This document shows, piece after piece, positions 9,926 to 17,602 of a stretch of 29,633 bases of DNA. Both the position numbers and the translations under genes were made by a program. Source of the stretch: Ignavibacteriales bacterium (lineage in GTDB: Bacteria; Bacteroidota; Ignavibacteria; Ignavibacteriales; Ignavibacteriaceae). Location of the stretch: positions 1 through 29,633 of the forward strand of contig JAGUXE010000113.1 in the NCBI GenBank assembly GCA_020061995.1. Direction: 5' to 3'. The notes beneath the pieces were generated by a model, which was not told the origin of the DNA, ran no database searches, and saw only the letters and a program-made list of their open reading frames with translations. Numbering within the stretch: the first letter of the stretch is position 1; the number at the start of each line of letters is the position of its first letter.

Positions 9926-10849
9926 TCACTGATCTTCAACCGCTTTATATTTTGGGGGTAAATTTAATTTTGATAAAAGCTCATTTATTTCTTTTTTGAG
10001 TTCTATCATTTTATTTTCTCTGCCTACCATAGTTTTATTAAAACGTTCAAGATCATTTATTTTTTCTTTTAATTCCAATTCTGCCTGCTTGCGCTTCGAA
10101 ATATCTTCAACAGTTCCTTCGTAAAAGATAATATTTCCATCGTTATCTTTGATTGCCTTAGCACTCTCGCTGATATAAATTGTGCTACCGTCAGTCTTTA
10201 TCCATGCAGCTTCAATACCTAATGCTTCTCCAGACATCTCAATTTGTTTTTTAAAAACACTTCGTGGGTAAGTTGGTTCGAAACCAGTTTCTTCCAAATT
10301 TCGATTAGTGAGTTCTTCAAAAGTTGAATAACCAAGCATTTTGATTAAAGCAGGGTTGGCTAATAAAATTTTACCGTCAGGGGTAGTTCTATATAAACCA
10401 ATCACAGTGTTTTCAAATAAAGTTCTAAAACGTTCCTCCGCCGCAATTAACTCCTTTCGGGCATTGTGCTTGGCTAGTAAAGTCTCCTTCTTTTCTAAAG
10501 CGGATTTAATTGCTGAACATAATCGCTTCATGTGCGATTTTAAGATGTAGTCACTTGCTCCTGCTTTCATACACTCAACAGCAGTATCTTCATCTACCGA
10601 ACCGGTTACGAGAATAAACGGAGTAAAAGGGGAGAATTGCTGTTTTAATGCCAGTGCTCTCATACCATCAAATGTGGGAAGTTTATAGTCTGAAAGGATT
10701 ATATCAAAATCGGAATCGTTTAAAGCATTCTTAAAGTCTTCTTCAGTTTGAACTCGCGTTATTGTTACTTCGAATTCTTTACTCAAAAGCATATTAATTA
10801 TTTTAATATCTTCGTCTTCAACTAACAAAACTTTTAGTTTTTTTAACAT
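9926..10849 (-). CDS. Response regulator with REC and PAS domains, no kinase or DNA-binding output
   Basis: The 307-residue protein has an N-terminal receiver (about 5-120): acidic pocket EDED at 11-14, phosphoacceptor Asp54 in LSDYKLP, and Lys104 in ILKSH. A PAS domain follows (about 134-255, ending in GTVEDISKRK). The tail (about 255-307) is a coiled coil with the string VGRENKMIELKKEINELL, seen in other bacterial PAS proteins after the sensor domain. There is no HisKA, HATPase, GGDEF or helix-turn-helix, so output must be through protein contacts. The hybrid kinase encoded 93 nt downstream is the obvious partner. AAGGA upstream of the ATG, although rather distant, supports this start. Confidence 0.92.
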   Translation of the reverse strand: MLKKLKVLLVEDEDIKIINMLLSKEFEVTITRVQTEEDFKNALNDSDFDIILSDYKLPTFDGMRALALKQQFSPFTPFILVTGSVDEDTAVECMKAGASDYILKSHMKRLCSAIKSALEKKETLLAKHNARKELIAAEERFRTLFENTVIGLYRTTPDGKILLANPALIKMLGYSTFEELTNRNLEETGFEPTYPRSVFKKQIEMSGEALGIEAAWIKTDGSTIYISESAKAIKDNDGNIIFYEGTVEDISKRKQAELELKEKINDLERFNKTMVGRENKMIELKKEINELLSKLNLPPKYKAVEDQ

Positions 10850-10894
10850 AGTTATAACTTTTCCTTAGATAATTAAAGCCATGGATTACAAATC

Positions 10895-10918
10895 ATATGT
10901 TGTTGGTTATTAACATAT
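10895..10918 (-). promoter_or_regulatory. Inverted repeat upstream of the REC-PAS gene
   Basis: ATATGTT (10895-10901) and AACATAT (10912-10918) are perfect 7-bp complements around a 10-nt loop, about 45 nt before the REC-PAS start. The position would suit an operator or a leader hairpin. The arms are AT-rich and no family is assigned. The 170-nt gap (10850-11019) is otherwise unremarkable and could hold a separate promoter for the downstream kinase pair. Confidence 0.25.
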
Positions 10919-11019
10919 ATACTTTTGGAGGGACATTCAATAACCATCAAATAATTTTTTTTGCAGATTGACTAAAGGCGAATACTATTTCTCCATCTTA
11001 AATGTCGTTACTGGATTTA

Positions 11020-11439
11020 TCATTTATCGTCGATAGAACCTTGAGTAGGAGGATTATGAAAATCCGCCATTCTATATTTCCCAATTATTTGAAGCAGTTC
11101 AGTTTTGGTAAAGGGTTTCGTAATAAAATCATTCGCTCCTGCTTTAAATGCTTTTCCTTTGATTTGGTGATCAACATACGAAGTAATGCAGACTATAGGA
11201 ATCGAAGCAAAATTCTTATCGGCTTTAAGTCCCTCTGTAATTTGAAAGCCATCTTTTAGTCCCGGTAAACCCAAATCCATTATGATAAGATTATAATCAT
11301 CTTCATTTAATTTTTGATACATACATTCTTCTGATTTACAAAAAGTGAGTGAATACTCGGTAAAAAATCTTTTAAGAATTTGTATCATGCTATCTTCATC
11401 TTCAATTACCAAGATTTTAAAGTTAATATTATGATTCAT
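11020..11439 (-). CDS. Single-domain response regulator (CheY-like)
   Basis: The 139-residue protein consists of one receiver domain. It has the acidic pair after ILVIEDED, phosphoacceptor Asp55 in IIMDLGLPG, the conserved Thr/Ser near CITSY, and Lys108 in ITKPF. A short polar tail follows, with no DNA-binding domain. The reading frame extends upstream to a TTG at 11454, but I chose the ATG at 11439 because AAAGG lies 7 nt before it (inside the extended frame) and nothing suitable precedes the TTG. It begins 38 nt after the histidine kinase gene ends. It is most simply the phosphate acceptor for that kinase in a B12-sensing pathway. Confidence 0.92.
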   Translation of the reverse strand: MNHNINFKILVIEDEDSMIQILKRFFTEYSLTFCKSEECMYQKLNEDDYNLIIMDLGLPGLKDGFQITEGLKADKNFASIPIVCITSYVDHQIKGKAFKAGANDFITKPFTKTELLQIIGKYRMADFHNPPTQGSIDDK

Positions 11440-11477
11440 TAATGAGCCTTTCAATGTAATTTCATAAAATAATTTTT

Positions 11478-12671
11478 CTAATTAATCGGAGGAAGTGAGA
11501 AATAAAATGTACTTCCTTTTCCGAATAGACTTTCAACCCAAATTTTACCGTTATGAGCTTCTACTATTCTTTTAACTATAAATAGTCCGAGTCCTGTGCT
11601 TTTCTCACCATTTGTACTCCGTATACTTGTTTTCTGGAACGGTTTAAATAATAGATTCAGTTCTTTTTCCGGTATACCTTGTCCATTATCTTTTACCGAT
11701 GTAACCGTTTCGCCATTAGCCGAAAGATTGATTTCCACAAAGACTTCGGAACCGCAATAAGAATACTTTATTGCGTTAGTAATTAGATTTGTAATTACTT
11801 GTTCAATCTTTCCACGGTCAAGTGCCAGTTCAATTGATTCTTTATTCGATTTTAGGTGAAGTTTAATTTCCTTTTTGTCGGCGATTGATCTATTTAGGTG
11901 AATAGTTCTGTTAATTAAAGCAACAAGATCAACACTTTCGTATTTAAGATTTACTTTACCCGATTCAATTGCGGATATATCGAGAAGTTCTGTAATGAGA
12001 TTCAGCATGAACCAGCTTGATGCTTTTATCTCCGTAAGAAATTCTATCTGCTCTTCATTAAATGAAGATTTTTCTTCCTCCAAAAATTCACTGTAGTGAA
12101 TGATATGACCGAGCGGATTTCGCAAGTCATGTGCAGCCATCCCAAGAAATTTATTCTTCAATTTATTAAGTTCTTCAAGCTCGATATTTTTCTTTGTCAA
12201 TTCTCTTTGTGTATCGACTAACTCGTTGTTTAATCGGCTCAGTTCATCAAGAAAATAACTTGCCGAATTGTTAGGTTCGTTTTGGTTTTGATGCTGTGCT
12301 TTTTCTAATGCGCGTATTCTGTTTACCTGTTCATTATTGATAAGCATCATTTCGTTGAAGAATTTTGTGAAATCAACTTTGGAATGTGAACCGAATATTG
12401 TAATATCATTTTCAATCAATGCTCCGCCAAAAAACAAAGGCTTCTCTGAATATTCAGACTTTAGTTGTAACTCCCAGCCGAAAGTAGCTGTACTTTTTCT
12501 TATCTCAACGAGGAAGTCAAGAGCCTTACCGACAAAGTGTTTATCAAACAAATCAATTAATAATTTCCCTTTAACTTTCTCGGTATCATAAAAGATTGTG
12601 TTAAAAAGAATATTGGTAATAATTCCATCTGTACCGCATTTAAGTAAGATTCCATCATTAGTATAGCTCAT
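11478..12671 (-). CDS. Soluble sensor histidine kinase with PAS-like input
   Basis: The 397-residue kinase has an N-terminal PAS-like segment (about 1-95), a coiled coil (about 108-175), and a HisKA domain with AAHDLRNPL (phosphoacceptor His181). The ATPase domain has its N-box around Asn299, G1 DNGQGIP (328-334) and G2 GLGL (360-363). No membrane segments are present, so it senses a cytoplasmic cue or a partner protein. The ATG lies 7 nt after the stop of the B12-binding gene, and its AAGGAGAG ribosome site overlaps the last codons of that gene, indicating translational coupling. The cobalamin protein is therefore the likely input module and the single-domain regulator downstream the output. 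Confidence 0.95.
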   Translation of the reverse strand: MSYTNDGILLKCGTDGIITNILFNTIFYDTEKVKGKLLIDLFDKHFVGKALDFLVEIRKSTATFGWELQLKSEYSEKPLFFGGALIENDITIFGSHSKVDFTKFFNEMMLINNEQVNRIRALEKAQHQNQNEPNNSASYFLDELSRLNNELVDTQRELTKKNIELEELNKLKNKFLGMAAHDLRNPLGHIIHYSEFLEEEKSSFNEEQIEFLTEIKASSWFMLNLITELLDISAIESGKVNLKYESVDLVALINRTIHLNRSIADKKEIKLHLKSNKESIELALDRGKIEQVITNLITNAIKYSYCGSEVFVEINLSANGETVTSVKDNGQGIPEKELNLLFKPFQKTSIRSTNGEKSTGLGLFIVKRIVEAHNGKIWVESLFGKGSTFYFSLPPIN

Positions 12672-12678
12672 GACAAAC

Positions 12679-13746
12679 TCACTCTCCTTTTGCTAATAGT
12701 TGATTTGCAGTTTTTATCGCTCCAATTGCATCAGTTGCAAAGCCATCGGCACCAATACTTTCCCAAAGTTTATCAGCGAGTAAAAATGGATAACCTCCAA
12801 CTAAAATATTCATTTTATGCTGAAGTGCTTCTGACTTTACTTTATAAATTAATTCAGATACTGAGCTCAAATTAAACACCATTGTTGCCGATATTGCAAG
12901 CACATCAGGTTTAAAATGCTGAATCGCACTGATAAGACTACTTTGAGGAGTGTTTGCTCCATAGTAATATGAATTCCATCCATCCAACTCAAAAAGATCG
13001 GCAACCATACGAGCACCTATTTCATGCAGTTCTCCTGATATACATGAGACTATTATTTTTTGCTTATTATTATTTGACGAAAAAATAAAAGGATAAAGCT
13101 GTGACATTATCATTTGTGTAGCGGCGGTAATGAAATGCTCCTGTGCAACTGTAATCTGGCTCATCTGCCATAAGCGACCGGTTTCTTTTTGTGTCGGTTC
13201 AAAAATATTCAAATAAATTTCTTTAACCGAAACCCCTGTATGGACTGTATTCAGAATTAAATTACTCGCTTCTCGTCGCTCCCCCTTTAAAAGTAAGTTC
13301 AAATAATCTGTTGCAATCTCTTGCAAAGGATTTGTTTCTGTAATAAAAGAAGGTATGAATGGAGACTGACTCTCATAAAAAGCTATTCCATCATCTATAA
13401 ATTTATTAGTAATTGCAGACATTTCATCCGGTAAATTTGCCGCTAAAGAATCTCGTATAAGTTTGAGATTTAGAATTATTTCTTCATCAGTTACCGGAAG
13501 TGTAGAAAAAAAAGTTTTAGCCCAGCCAAGATATTCATTAAACAAAACAGGTTCATTTGCAGCAATGGATTCGGCAAGATAACTCAAATGGTACTCTGTA
13601 TCTTCGAGATAATGATTTATTTGTCTTTCACCATACTTCTCTTTTAGCTGAGGCTTGATTCTAAAATGTTCTTCAAGAAGTATTTTTGGGAGACTTCTTT
13701 TGAGCTCTCTTAATCTTTCCGATGTTTTTATATTTAAATTTCCCAT
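12679..13746 (-). CDS. Cobalamin (B12)-binding sensor protein
   Basis: The 355-residue protein carries the two-part cobalamin module of CarH/LitR photoreceptors and corrinoid proteins. The helical cap (about 140-220) has Trp193 followed nine residues later by Glu203-His204, the W-x9-EH signature of the CarH cap. The Rossmann-like B12 domain (about 229-355) has ELHEIG (239-244), an ExHxxG form of DxHxxG that places His241 as lower cobalt ligand, then ILVGG (314-318) and GADGFATDA. The N-terminal 130 residues are helical with no MerR-type DNA-binding domain, so the signal must pass to a protein. The frame is open up to 13833, but those codons overlap the upstream gene by 74 nt. The ATG at 13746 gives a 13-nt gap and a weak GAAAG site. 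Light sensing is an inference. Confidence 0.88.
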   Translation of the reverse strand: MGNLNIKTSERLRELKRSLPKILLEEHFRIKPQLKEKYGERQINHYLEDTEYHLSYLAESIAANEPVLFNEYLGWAKTFFSTLPVTDEEIILNLKLIRDSLAANLPDEMSAITNKFIDDGIAFYESQSPFIPSFITETNPLQEIATDYLNLLLKGERREASNLILNTVHTGVSVKEIYLNIFEPTQKETGRLWQMSQITVAQEHFITAATQMIMSQLYPFIFSSNNNKQKIIVSCISGELHEIGARMVADLFELDGWNSYYYGANTPQSSLISAIQHFKPDVLAISATMVFNLSSVSELIYKVKSEALQHKMNILVGGYPFLLADKLWESIGADGFATDAIGAIKTANQLLAKGE

Positions 13747-13759
13747 AGCGTTCAAACTT

Positions 13760-14236
13760 TCATTTAAATTTACTATAGCAAAACAGACCACCTTCATTCT
13801 TGCCGTTATTAATCTCAGAAGAAAAAACATCATCCATTTTTACTTCATAAGAAACCGGATCAAGATAACGGGCAATAATCTCAGTTTGTTTGTCTTCAAA
13901 AATACGGATTTTCACATAATTTAATACATAACCATAACGCGAGTGATTTATTAATATATTTTCTGATGAAGCAATAAATGCTTTTTCGTTTCCAATAGTT
14001 TTAGCCGCAAAATATTCGAAAGATTTAATCTCCATTCCACCAATTATATCAGGACCGTTTTCTTCTTTTCCATCAACCATCAATTTGCATTTAGAATAAT
14101 GAATTACCAGCCTTACATCATTCCCATTTTTCAGAGCGGAGACTAATTCTTCAAAATTATTCAACTGAATAGGTTGGCTATTTATGGGTGACACACTAAA
14201 AATAAAAAGTGAAATGAATAAAAGTGTTTTTTTCAT
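13760..14236 (-). CDS. Secreted VirK-family protein
   Basis: The roughly 158-residue product has a clear Sec signal peptide (MKKTLLFISLFIFSVSP then INSQ). The mature part resembles the VirK family (PF06903): an opening helix NNFEELVSALKNGNDVRLV, a Cys in SKCKL, a GGMEIKSFEYF strand, a paired-strand region with NHSRYGYVLNYVKIRIF, and a C-terminal Cys in GGLFCYSK. The two Cys could form a disulfide in the periplasm. The family's function is not established. The frame also allows an ATG at 14248, but the ATG at 14236 is preceded by AGAAG and gives the better signal peptide. It is the first gene of the minus-strand operon leading into the B12 sensor, 13 nt away. Confidence 0.75.
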   Translation of the reverse strand: MKKTLLFISLFIFSVSPINSQPIQLNNFEELVSALKNGNDVRLVIHYSKCKLMVDGKEENGPDIIGGMEIKSFEYFAAKTIGNEKAFIASSENILINHSRYGYVLNYVKIRIFEDKQTEIIARYLDPVSYEVKMDDVFSSEINNGKNEGGLFCYSKFK

Positions 14237-14322
14237 ATAACTTCTCATATTGTTAAGTCGATTTCATTTGATCTACCATTAAGTTCAATGCTGTTGTAAT
14301 TCTTAGAATGAATATAAGAAAA

Positions 14323-14433
14323 TTTGTAAATGATTCAGCTAATCCTTTATTTGTAAATACATCTAAATATAATGAGAATTATGAACGGATGTAATATTTA
14401 AAAATTGATTGGCTAATTGTAAAAGTTTGTAAA
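14323..14433. promoter_or_regulatory. Repeated TTTGTAAA boxes in a divergent promoter region
   Basis: TTTGTAAA occurs at 14323-14330, 14350-14357 and 14426-14433. A one-mismatch copy, ATTGTAAA, occurs at 14416-14423, exactly 10 bp (one helical turn) before the last. They lie between the start of the VirK/B12/kinase operon on the minus strand and the trpF-like gene on the plus strand. Repetition of an 8-mer in a 280-nt gap is suggestive of a protein-binding site, but the DNA is AT-rich and no regulator is identified. Confidence 0.35.
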
Positions 14434-14442
14434 ATAACTTCT

Positions 14443-14472
14443 TTGACAGCTGTTTATTTATTGCTCTAGTAT
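14443..14472 (+). promoter_or_regulatory. Candidate sigma-70-type promoter for the trpF-like gene
   Basis: A perfect TTGACA (14443-14448) is followed after 18 nt by TAGTAT (14467-14472), four of six matches to TATAAT. The ATG is about 45 nt further on. It is the best promoter-like match I noticed in the window, though the host's housekeeping consensus is not known. Confidence 0.4.
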
Positions 14473-14516
14473 CGGTATTTTTTAATATGAACTTTCACTA
14501 AATATAAGTATTGAAA

Positions 14517-15188
14517 ATGAATAAAATAATTCAAGTTGCAGGAATAATTGATTCTGAAGAAGCAAAAATGCTAATGGATTTGGGAGTTGAATATCTTGGC
14601 TTCCCTTTGCGATTGCCTGTTAATAAAGAAGACCTTTCAGAGGAGGAAGCTGCAGAAGTTATAAAAAAAATAAATCCACCTCACAAAGCAGTTCTTATAA
14701 CATATTTAGATAATGCCGATGAGATTATCGAGTTCTGCGATAAACTAAATGTAAAAGTTGTGCAGCTACACGGTAAAATTGAAATAGAACAATTAAAACT
14801 ATTAAAAACTCTTCGTTCCGATATCGAAGTAATTAAAAGTCTCGTGGTACATGGAAATAATTTTTCTGAACTTGAGGCAATAATCAATGCTCTCTCTCCC
14901 TGGATTGATTTATACATTACAGATACTTATGACCCCTCCACTGGCGCATCAGGGGCAACCGGTAAAACACACGATTGGAATATCAGTCGAATGTTAATTG
15001 AAATATCTCCAAAGCCTGTGATTCTTGCCGGTGGATTAAATCCATCGAATGTGAAGGAAGCAATCTTAACAACCAATCCTGCCGGTGTTGATGTTCATAC
15101 CGGAATAGAATCAGGAAATGGAAGAAAAGACCGAGATTTAACATTAAAATTCATAGAAGAGAGTAGGGAAGCATTTAAAGAATTGTAG
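14517..15188 (+). CDS. TrpF-like phosphoribosylanthranilate isomerase homologue lacking catalytic Cys
   Basis: The 223-residue protein is a TIM barrel of the phosphoribosylanthranilate isomerase (TrpF) family. It keeps VQLHG (82-86), a catalytic-type Asp at LYITDT (136), the GASGATGKTHDW phosphate-binding segment (143-154), AGGLNPSNV and GVDVHTG. The N-terminal KxCG motif, whose Cys acts as general base in TrpF, reads QVAG (6-9), so the Cys is Ala8. No other tryptophan gene is nearby. Canonical tryptophan synthesis is therefore doubtful, and a different sugar-phosphate isomerization is possible. A TTG at 14511 would add two residues; the ATG at 14517 is preferred. Confidence 0.8.
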   Translation: MNKIIQVAGIIDSEEAKMLMDLGVEYLGFPLRLPVNKEDLSEEEAAEVIKKINPPHKAVLITYLDNADEIIEFCDKLNVKVVQLHGKIEIEQLKLLKTLRSDIEVIKSLVVHGNNFSELEAIINALSPWIDLYITDTYDPSTGASGATGKTHDWNISRMLIEISPKPVILAGGLNPSNVKEAILTTNPAGVDVHTGIESGNGRKDRDLTLKFIEESREAFKEL

Positions 15189-15221
15189 CCATAATCAATG
15201 GGAATTATTTGTTTCTTTAAT

Positions 15222-15258
15222 GATTAATTTGGTTCACTCAAACTAAATCCGGTTAATC
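15222..15258 (+). other. Stem-loop after the trpF-like gene
   Basis: TTTGGTT (15228-15234) pairs with AACTAAA (15241-15247, one G-U) around a 6-nt loop. Outside a 5-nt bulge, GATTAA (15222-15227) pairs with TTAATC (15253-15258). The position, 34 nt after the stop codon, suits transcript termination or 3'-end protection. No U-tract follows, so it is not a standard intrinsic terminator. Confidence 0.25.
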
Positions 15259-15361
15259 AAGTAGGATATTTCGCGAACATTTTGACACAAACCTATTTTA
15301 CTTTTCTTTTTTCTTATCTTTGCAAAAGTGATTATGATTTTTTGAAAAAACGAATTGTGAG

Positions 15362-17080
15362 ATGTCGACTTTTAAACCCAAATTATTTACTACATTAAAA
15401 GGTTATACAAAAGAACAGTTTATTGCAGATGCAACTGCAGGGGTGATTGTTGGTATTGTTGCGCTTCCGTTGGCAATTGCGTTTGGAATTGCAAGCGGTG
15501 TTACTCCCGAAAAAGGAATTATCACTGCAATAATTGCCGGATTCATTATCTCTGTCTTCGGTGGAAGTCGTGTGCAAATTGGAGGACCGACTGGAGCTTT
15601 CATAATTATTGTTTATGGAATTGTTCAAAATTATGGAACTACCGGACTTGCTATTGCAACAATAATGGCAGGAATTATTTTAGTGATTATGGGTTTAGTC
15701 AAGTTTGGTTCTTTGATTAAATTTATTCCTTATCCGGTTGTGGTTGGTTTTACAAGCGGTATAGCTCTTCTCATCTTTTCTACACAGATAAAAGATTTTT
15801 TCGGACTACAGATTCAAAAAGTACCTTCTGAGTTTCACGAAAAATGGATTTCTTACTTCCAAAATTTTTATTCAATAAATTATTATGTATTTGGTATAGC
15901 AATGCTTGCTATGCTGATTATGATTCTTTGGCCTAAAGTTACACACCGAATCCCAGGTTCATTAATTGCAATAATTGTGACAACAGTTTTAGTTATTGTT
16001 CTCAAATTACCGGTTGATACCATAGGGAGTAGATTTGGAGAAATCTCTTCTAATATTCCTTCACCTAGTTCTTTTGAAATAAATATTGGAGTAATAAAAA
16101 ACTTAATCGGTCCTGCAACAGTGATTGCATTGCTCGCAGCGATAGAATCCCTTCTTTCTGCTGTTGTTGCCGATGGAATGATAGGCGGAAAACACCGAAG
16201 TAATATGGAGTTAATTGCGCAAGGTTTAGCAAATATTATTGCTCCAATATTCGGTGGAATTCCTGCAACAGGTGCGATTGCAAGAACAGCTACAAATATT
16301 AAAAATGGAGGGAGAACACCGATAGCGGGAATTATTCATGCCCTCACATTACTCCTTATTATGCTCTTCTTTGGAAGTTATGCTAAACTTATTCCTATGG
16401 CTACATTAGCCGCGATACTTGTTATTGTTGCTTACAATATGAGTGAATGGAAAACATTTAAATCACTTTTGAAAAGTCCGAAAAGTGATGTGGTTGTATT
16501 GTTGACAACGTTCTTTTTAACTGTGATTTTTGATTTAACAGTAGCAATTGAAATAGGAATGATTTTGGCGGTTCTCTTATTTATGAAGCGCATGGCGGAA
16601 GTTTCCAACGTAAGTGTAATTACAAGAGAACTTGAAGATTTAGATGAAACACCAGACCCGAATTCTATTAATAAGAAAAAAATTCCTGATGGTGTCGAAG
16701 TATTCGAAATTAATGGACCATTCTTTTTTGGTGCAGCAAAGAAATTCAAAGATCAGATGCAAGCTATTGAAGCACCACCAAAAGTCCGAATTATCCGAAT
16801 GCGAAATGTCCCTGCTGTTGATGCAACAGGACTACAGACGCTAAAAGATTTTTATCATGATGGGAAAAAGCTTAACACGCATCTTATACTTTCAGGAGTA
16901 CATACTCAGCCATTGTTTGCAATGACTCAAGTAGGTTTATTAGATCTGTACGGAGAAGAAAACATTTTTGGTAATATTGATGATGCTCTAGATCGTGCAA
17001 GGGAAATACTTGGGTTGCCTAAATTGGGAAGACCGCAAGAATTTGTACCGACCGTTAAAAGAGATTTAGAAAAGCAATAA
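15362..17080 (+). CDS. SulP-family anion transporter with STAS domain
   Basis: The 572-residue inner-membrane protein has the SulP/SLC26 layout. A short cytoplasmic N-terminus precedes about 10-14 hydrophobic segments (about 25-410), including the signature runs [17 protein letters not shown] (26-42) and QIGGPTGAF (72-80), and the family stretch [15 protein letters not shown] (298-312). A cytoplasmic STAS domain occupies about 443-552 with VDATG (486-490) at the regulatory loop. Members carry sulfate, bicarbonate, nitrate or dicarboxylates, and the substrate cannot be read from the sequence. No carbonic anhydrase or sulfate-assimilation gene lies adjacent. TATCTTTG at 15315-15322, about 40 nt upstream of the start, resembles the Bacteroidetes -7 box, but no matching upstream box is at the right distance. 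Confidence 0.93.
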   Translation: MSTFKPKLFTTLKGYTKEQFIADATAGVIVGIVALPLAIAFGIASGVTPEKGIITAIIAGFIISVFGGSRVQIGGPTGAFIIIVYGIVQNYGTTGLAIATIMAGIILVIMGLVKFGSLIKFIPYPVVVGFTSGIALLIFSTQIKDFFGLQIQKVPSEFHEKWISYFQNFYSINYYVFGIAMLAMLIMILWPKVTHRIPGSLIAIIVTTVLVIVLKLPVDTIGSRFGEISSNIPSPSSFEINIGVIKNLIGPATVIALLAAIESLLSAVVADGMIGGKHRSNMELIAQGLANIIAPIFGGIPATGAIARTATNIKNGGRTPIAGIIHALTLLLIMLFFGSYAKLIPMATLAAILVIVAYNMSEWKTFKSLLKSPKSDVVVLLTTFFLTVIFDLTVAIEIGMILAVLLFMKRMAEVSNVSVITRELEDLDETPDPNSINKKKIPDGVEVFEINGPFFFGAAKKFKDQMQAIEAPPKVRIIRMRNVPAVDATGLQTLKDFYHDGKKLNTHLILSGVHTQPLFAMTQVGLLDLYGEENIFGNIDDALDRAREILGLPKLGRPQEFVPTVKRDLEKQ

Positions 17081-17302
17081 ATTTTAAAGCTTAGTGATGA
17101 AATACCAAAAAGTGTCCCGAAAGCATCTAAATCTATAGAATTATGGAGCATCTAAAGATCAGTATCCATGTTTTTTTCAACGGGATTCCCGATGCATCAT
17201 TTCATTATACAATATGTAATCCTATCTTTAATACAAAAATATCTACTCCTTCATATTTAATAGATATTCCGGTAAAGCTTCAATAAAAAATCAAAACTAA
17301 AT

Positions 17303-17334
17303 TGTGAGATATTCAACAATTCTCACAGTTGAAT
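17303..17334 (+). other. Two overlapping, mutually exclusive hairpins
   Basis: TGTGAGA (17303-17309) pairs perfectly with TCTCACA (17321-17327). ATTCAAC (17311-17317), which lies in that loop, pairs perfectly with GTTGAAT (17328-17334). With no nucleotides between the two 3' arms a pseudoknot is sterically unlikely, so the two stems would compete. The arrangement resembles an attenuator switch or overlapping operators. It lies about 270 nt before the PKS start. Confidence 0.3.
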
Positions 17335-17370
17335 TTGCATACTTAATTTGTGATATGAACAAAAACTTGT

Positions 17371-17402
17371 CCAAATGATGTAGTTCTTTTTTCATCCATT
17401 TG
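17371..17402 (+). repeat. GATG/CATCC hairpin repeat, copy A
   Basis: CAAAT-GATG (17372-17380) pairs with CATC (17393-17396), a bulged C, and ATTTG (17398-17402), closing a 12-nt loop TAGTTCTTTTTT. An outer stem, GTGATAT (17350-17356) with ATATCAC (17416-17422), encloses it. The element ends about 200 nt before the PKS start. Copies B, C and D are at 20080, 24158 and 27362. Confidence 0.6.
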
Positions 17403-17602
17403 AGTGATTGAATTAATATCACCCCCTTCATAATATTACAAAGCATTAAAATAATAAGTGCCAAAGCAAATTTGATTAATCAGGCTGGAACTGCATCGAA
17501 CTAATATATCATTTTATTGATAATAATGTGATGATGTTTCTGTTAACATTAAGTTGGAAAGTCCAGCTTAAAACATTTACCAAATTAGGAAATAGCAATA
17601 TT

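Larger units (their letters stand above)
17081..17602 (+). other. Long intergenic region upstream of the type III PKS gene
   Basis: This 522-nt stretch has no convincing gene. It contains a direct repeat GCATCTAAA (17123-17131 and 17148-17156), the small palindrome CGGGATTCCCG (17181-17191) next to GATGCATC, and a pair of mutually exclusive hairpins (17303-17334). It also holds the first copy of the GATG/CATCC hairpin repeat (17371-17402) and the string CAGGCTGGAA (17481-17490), which recalls the start of the 119-nt repeat further right. A frame open from GTG at 17528 runs into the PKS gene, but its first 25 codons do not resemble the family. Confidence 0.5.

Noticed and set aside
11440..11454. 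TTG start of the single-domain response regulator
   Set aside because: The AAAGG ribosome site lies downstream of this TTG and is correctly spaced for the ATG at 11439.
13747..13833. N-terminal extension of the B12-binding protein to the ATG at 13833
   Set aside because: It overlaps the VirK-like gene by 74 nt, lacks a ribosome site and adds residues that read like an antisense-of-context peptide; the ATG at 13746 fits the operon spacing.
17528..17602. Extension of the type III PKS to GTG 17528 or ATG 17531/17534
   Set aside because: No ribosome site precedes these codons and the 25 extra residues do not resemble the family; the protein from 17603 has the usual length and N-terminal motif.
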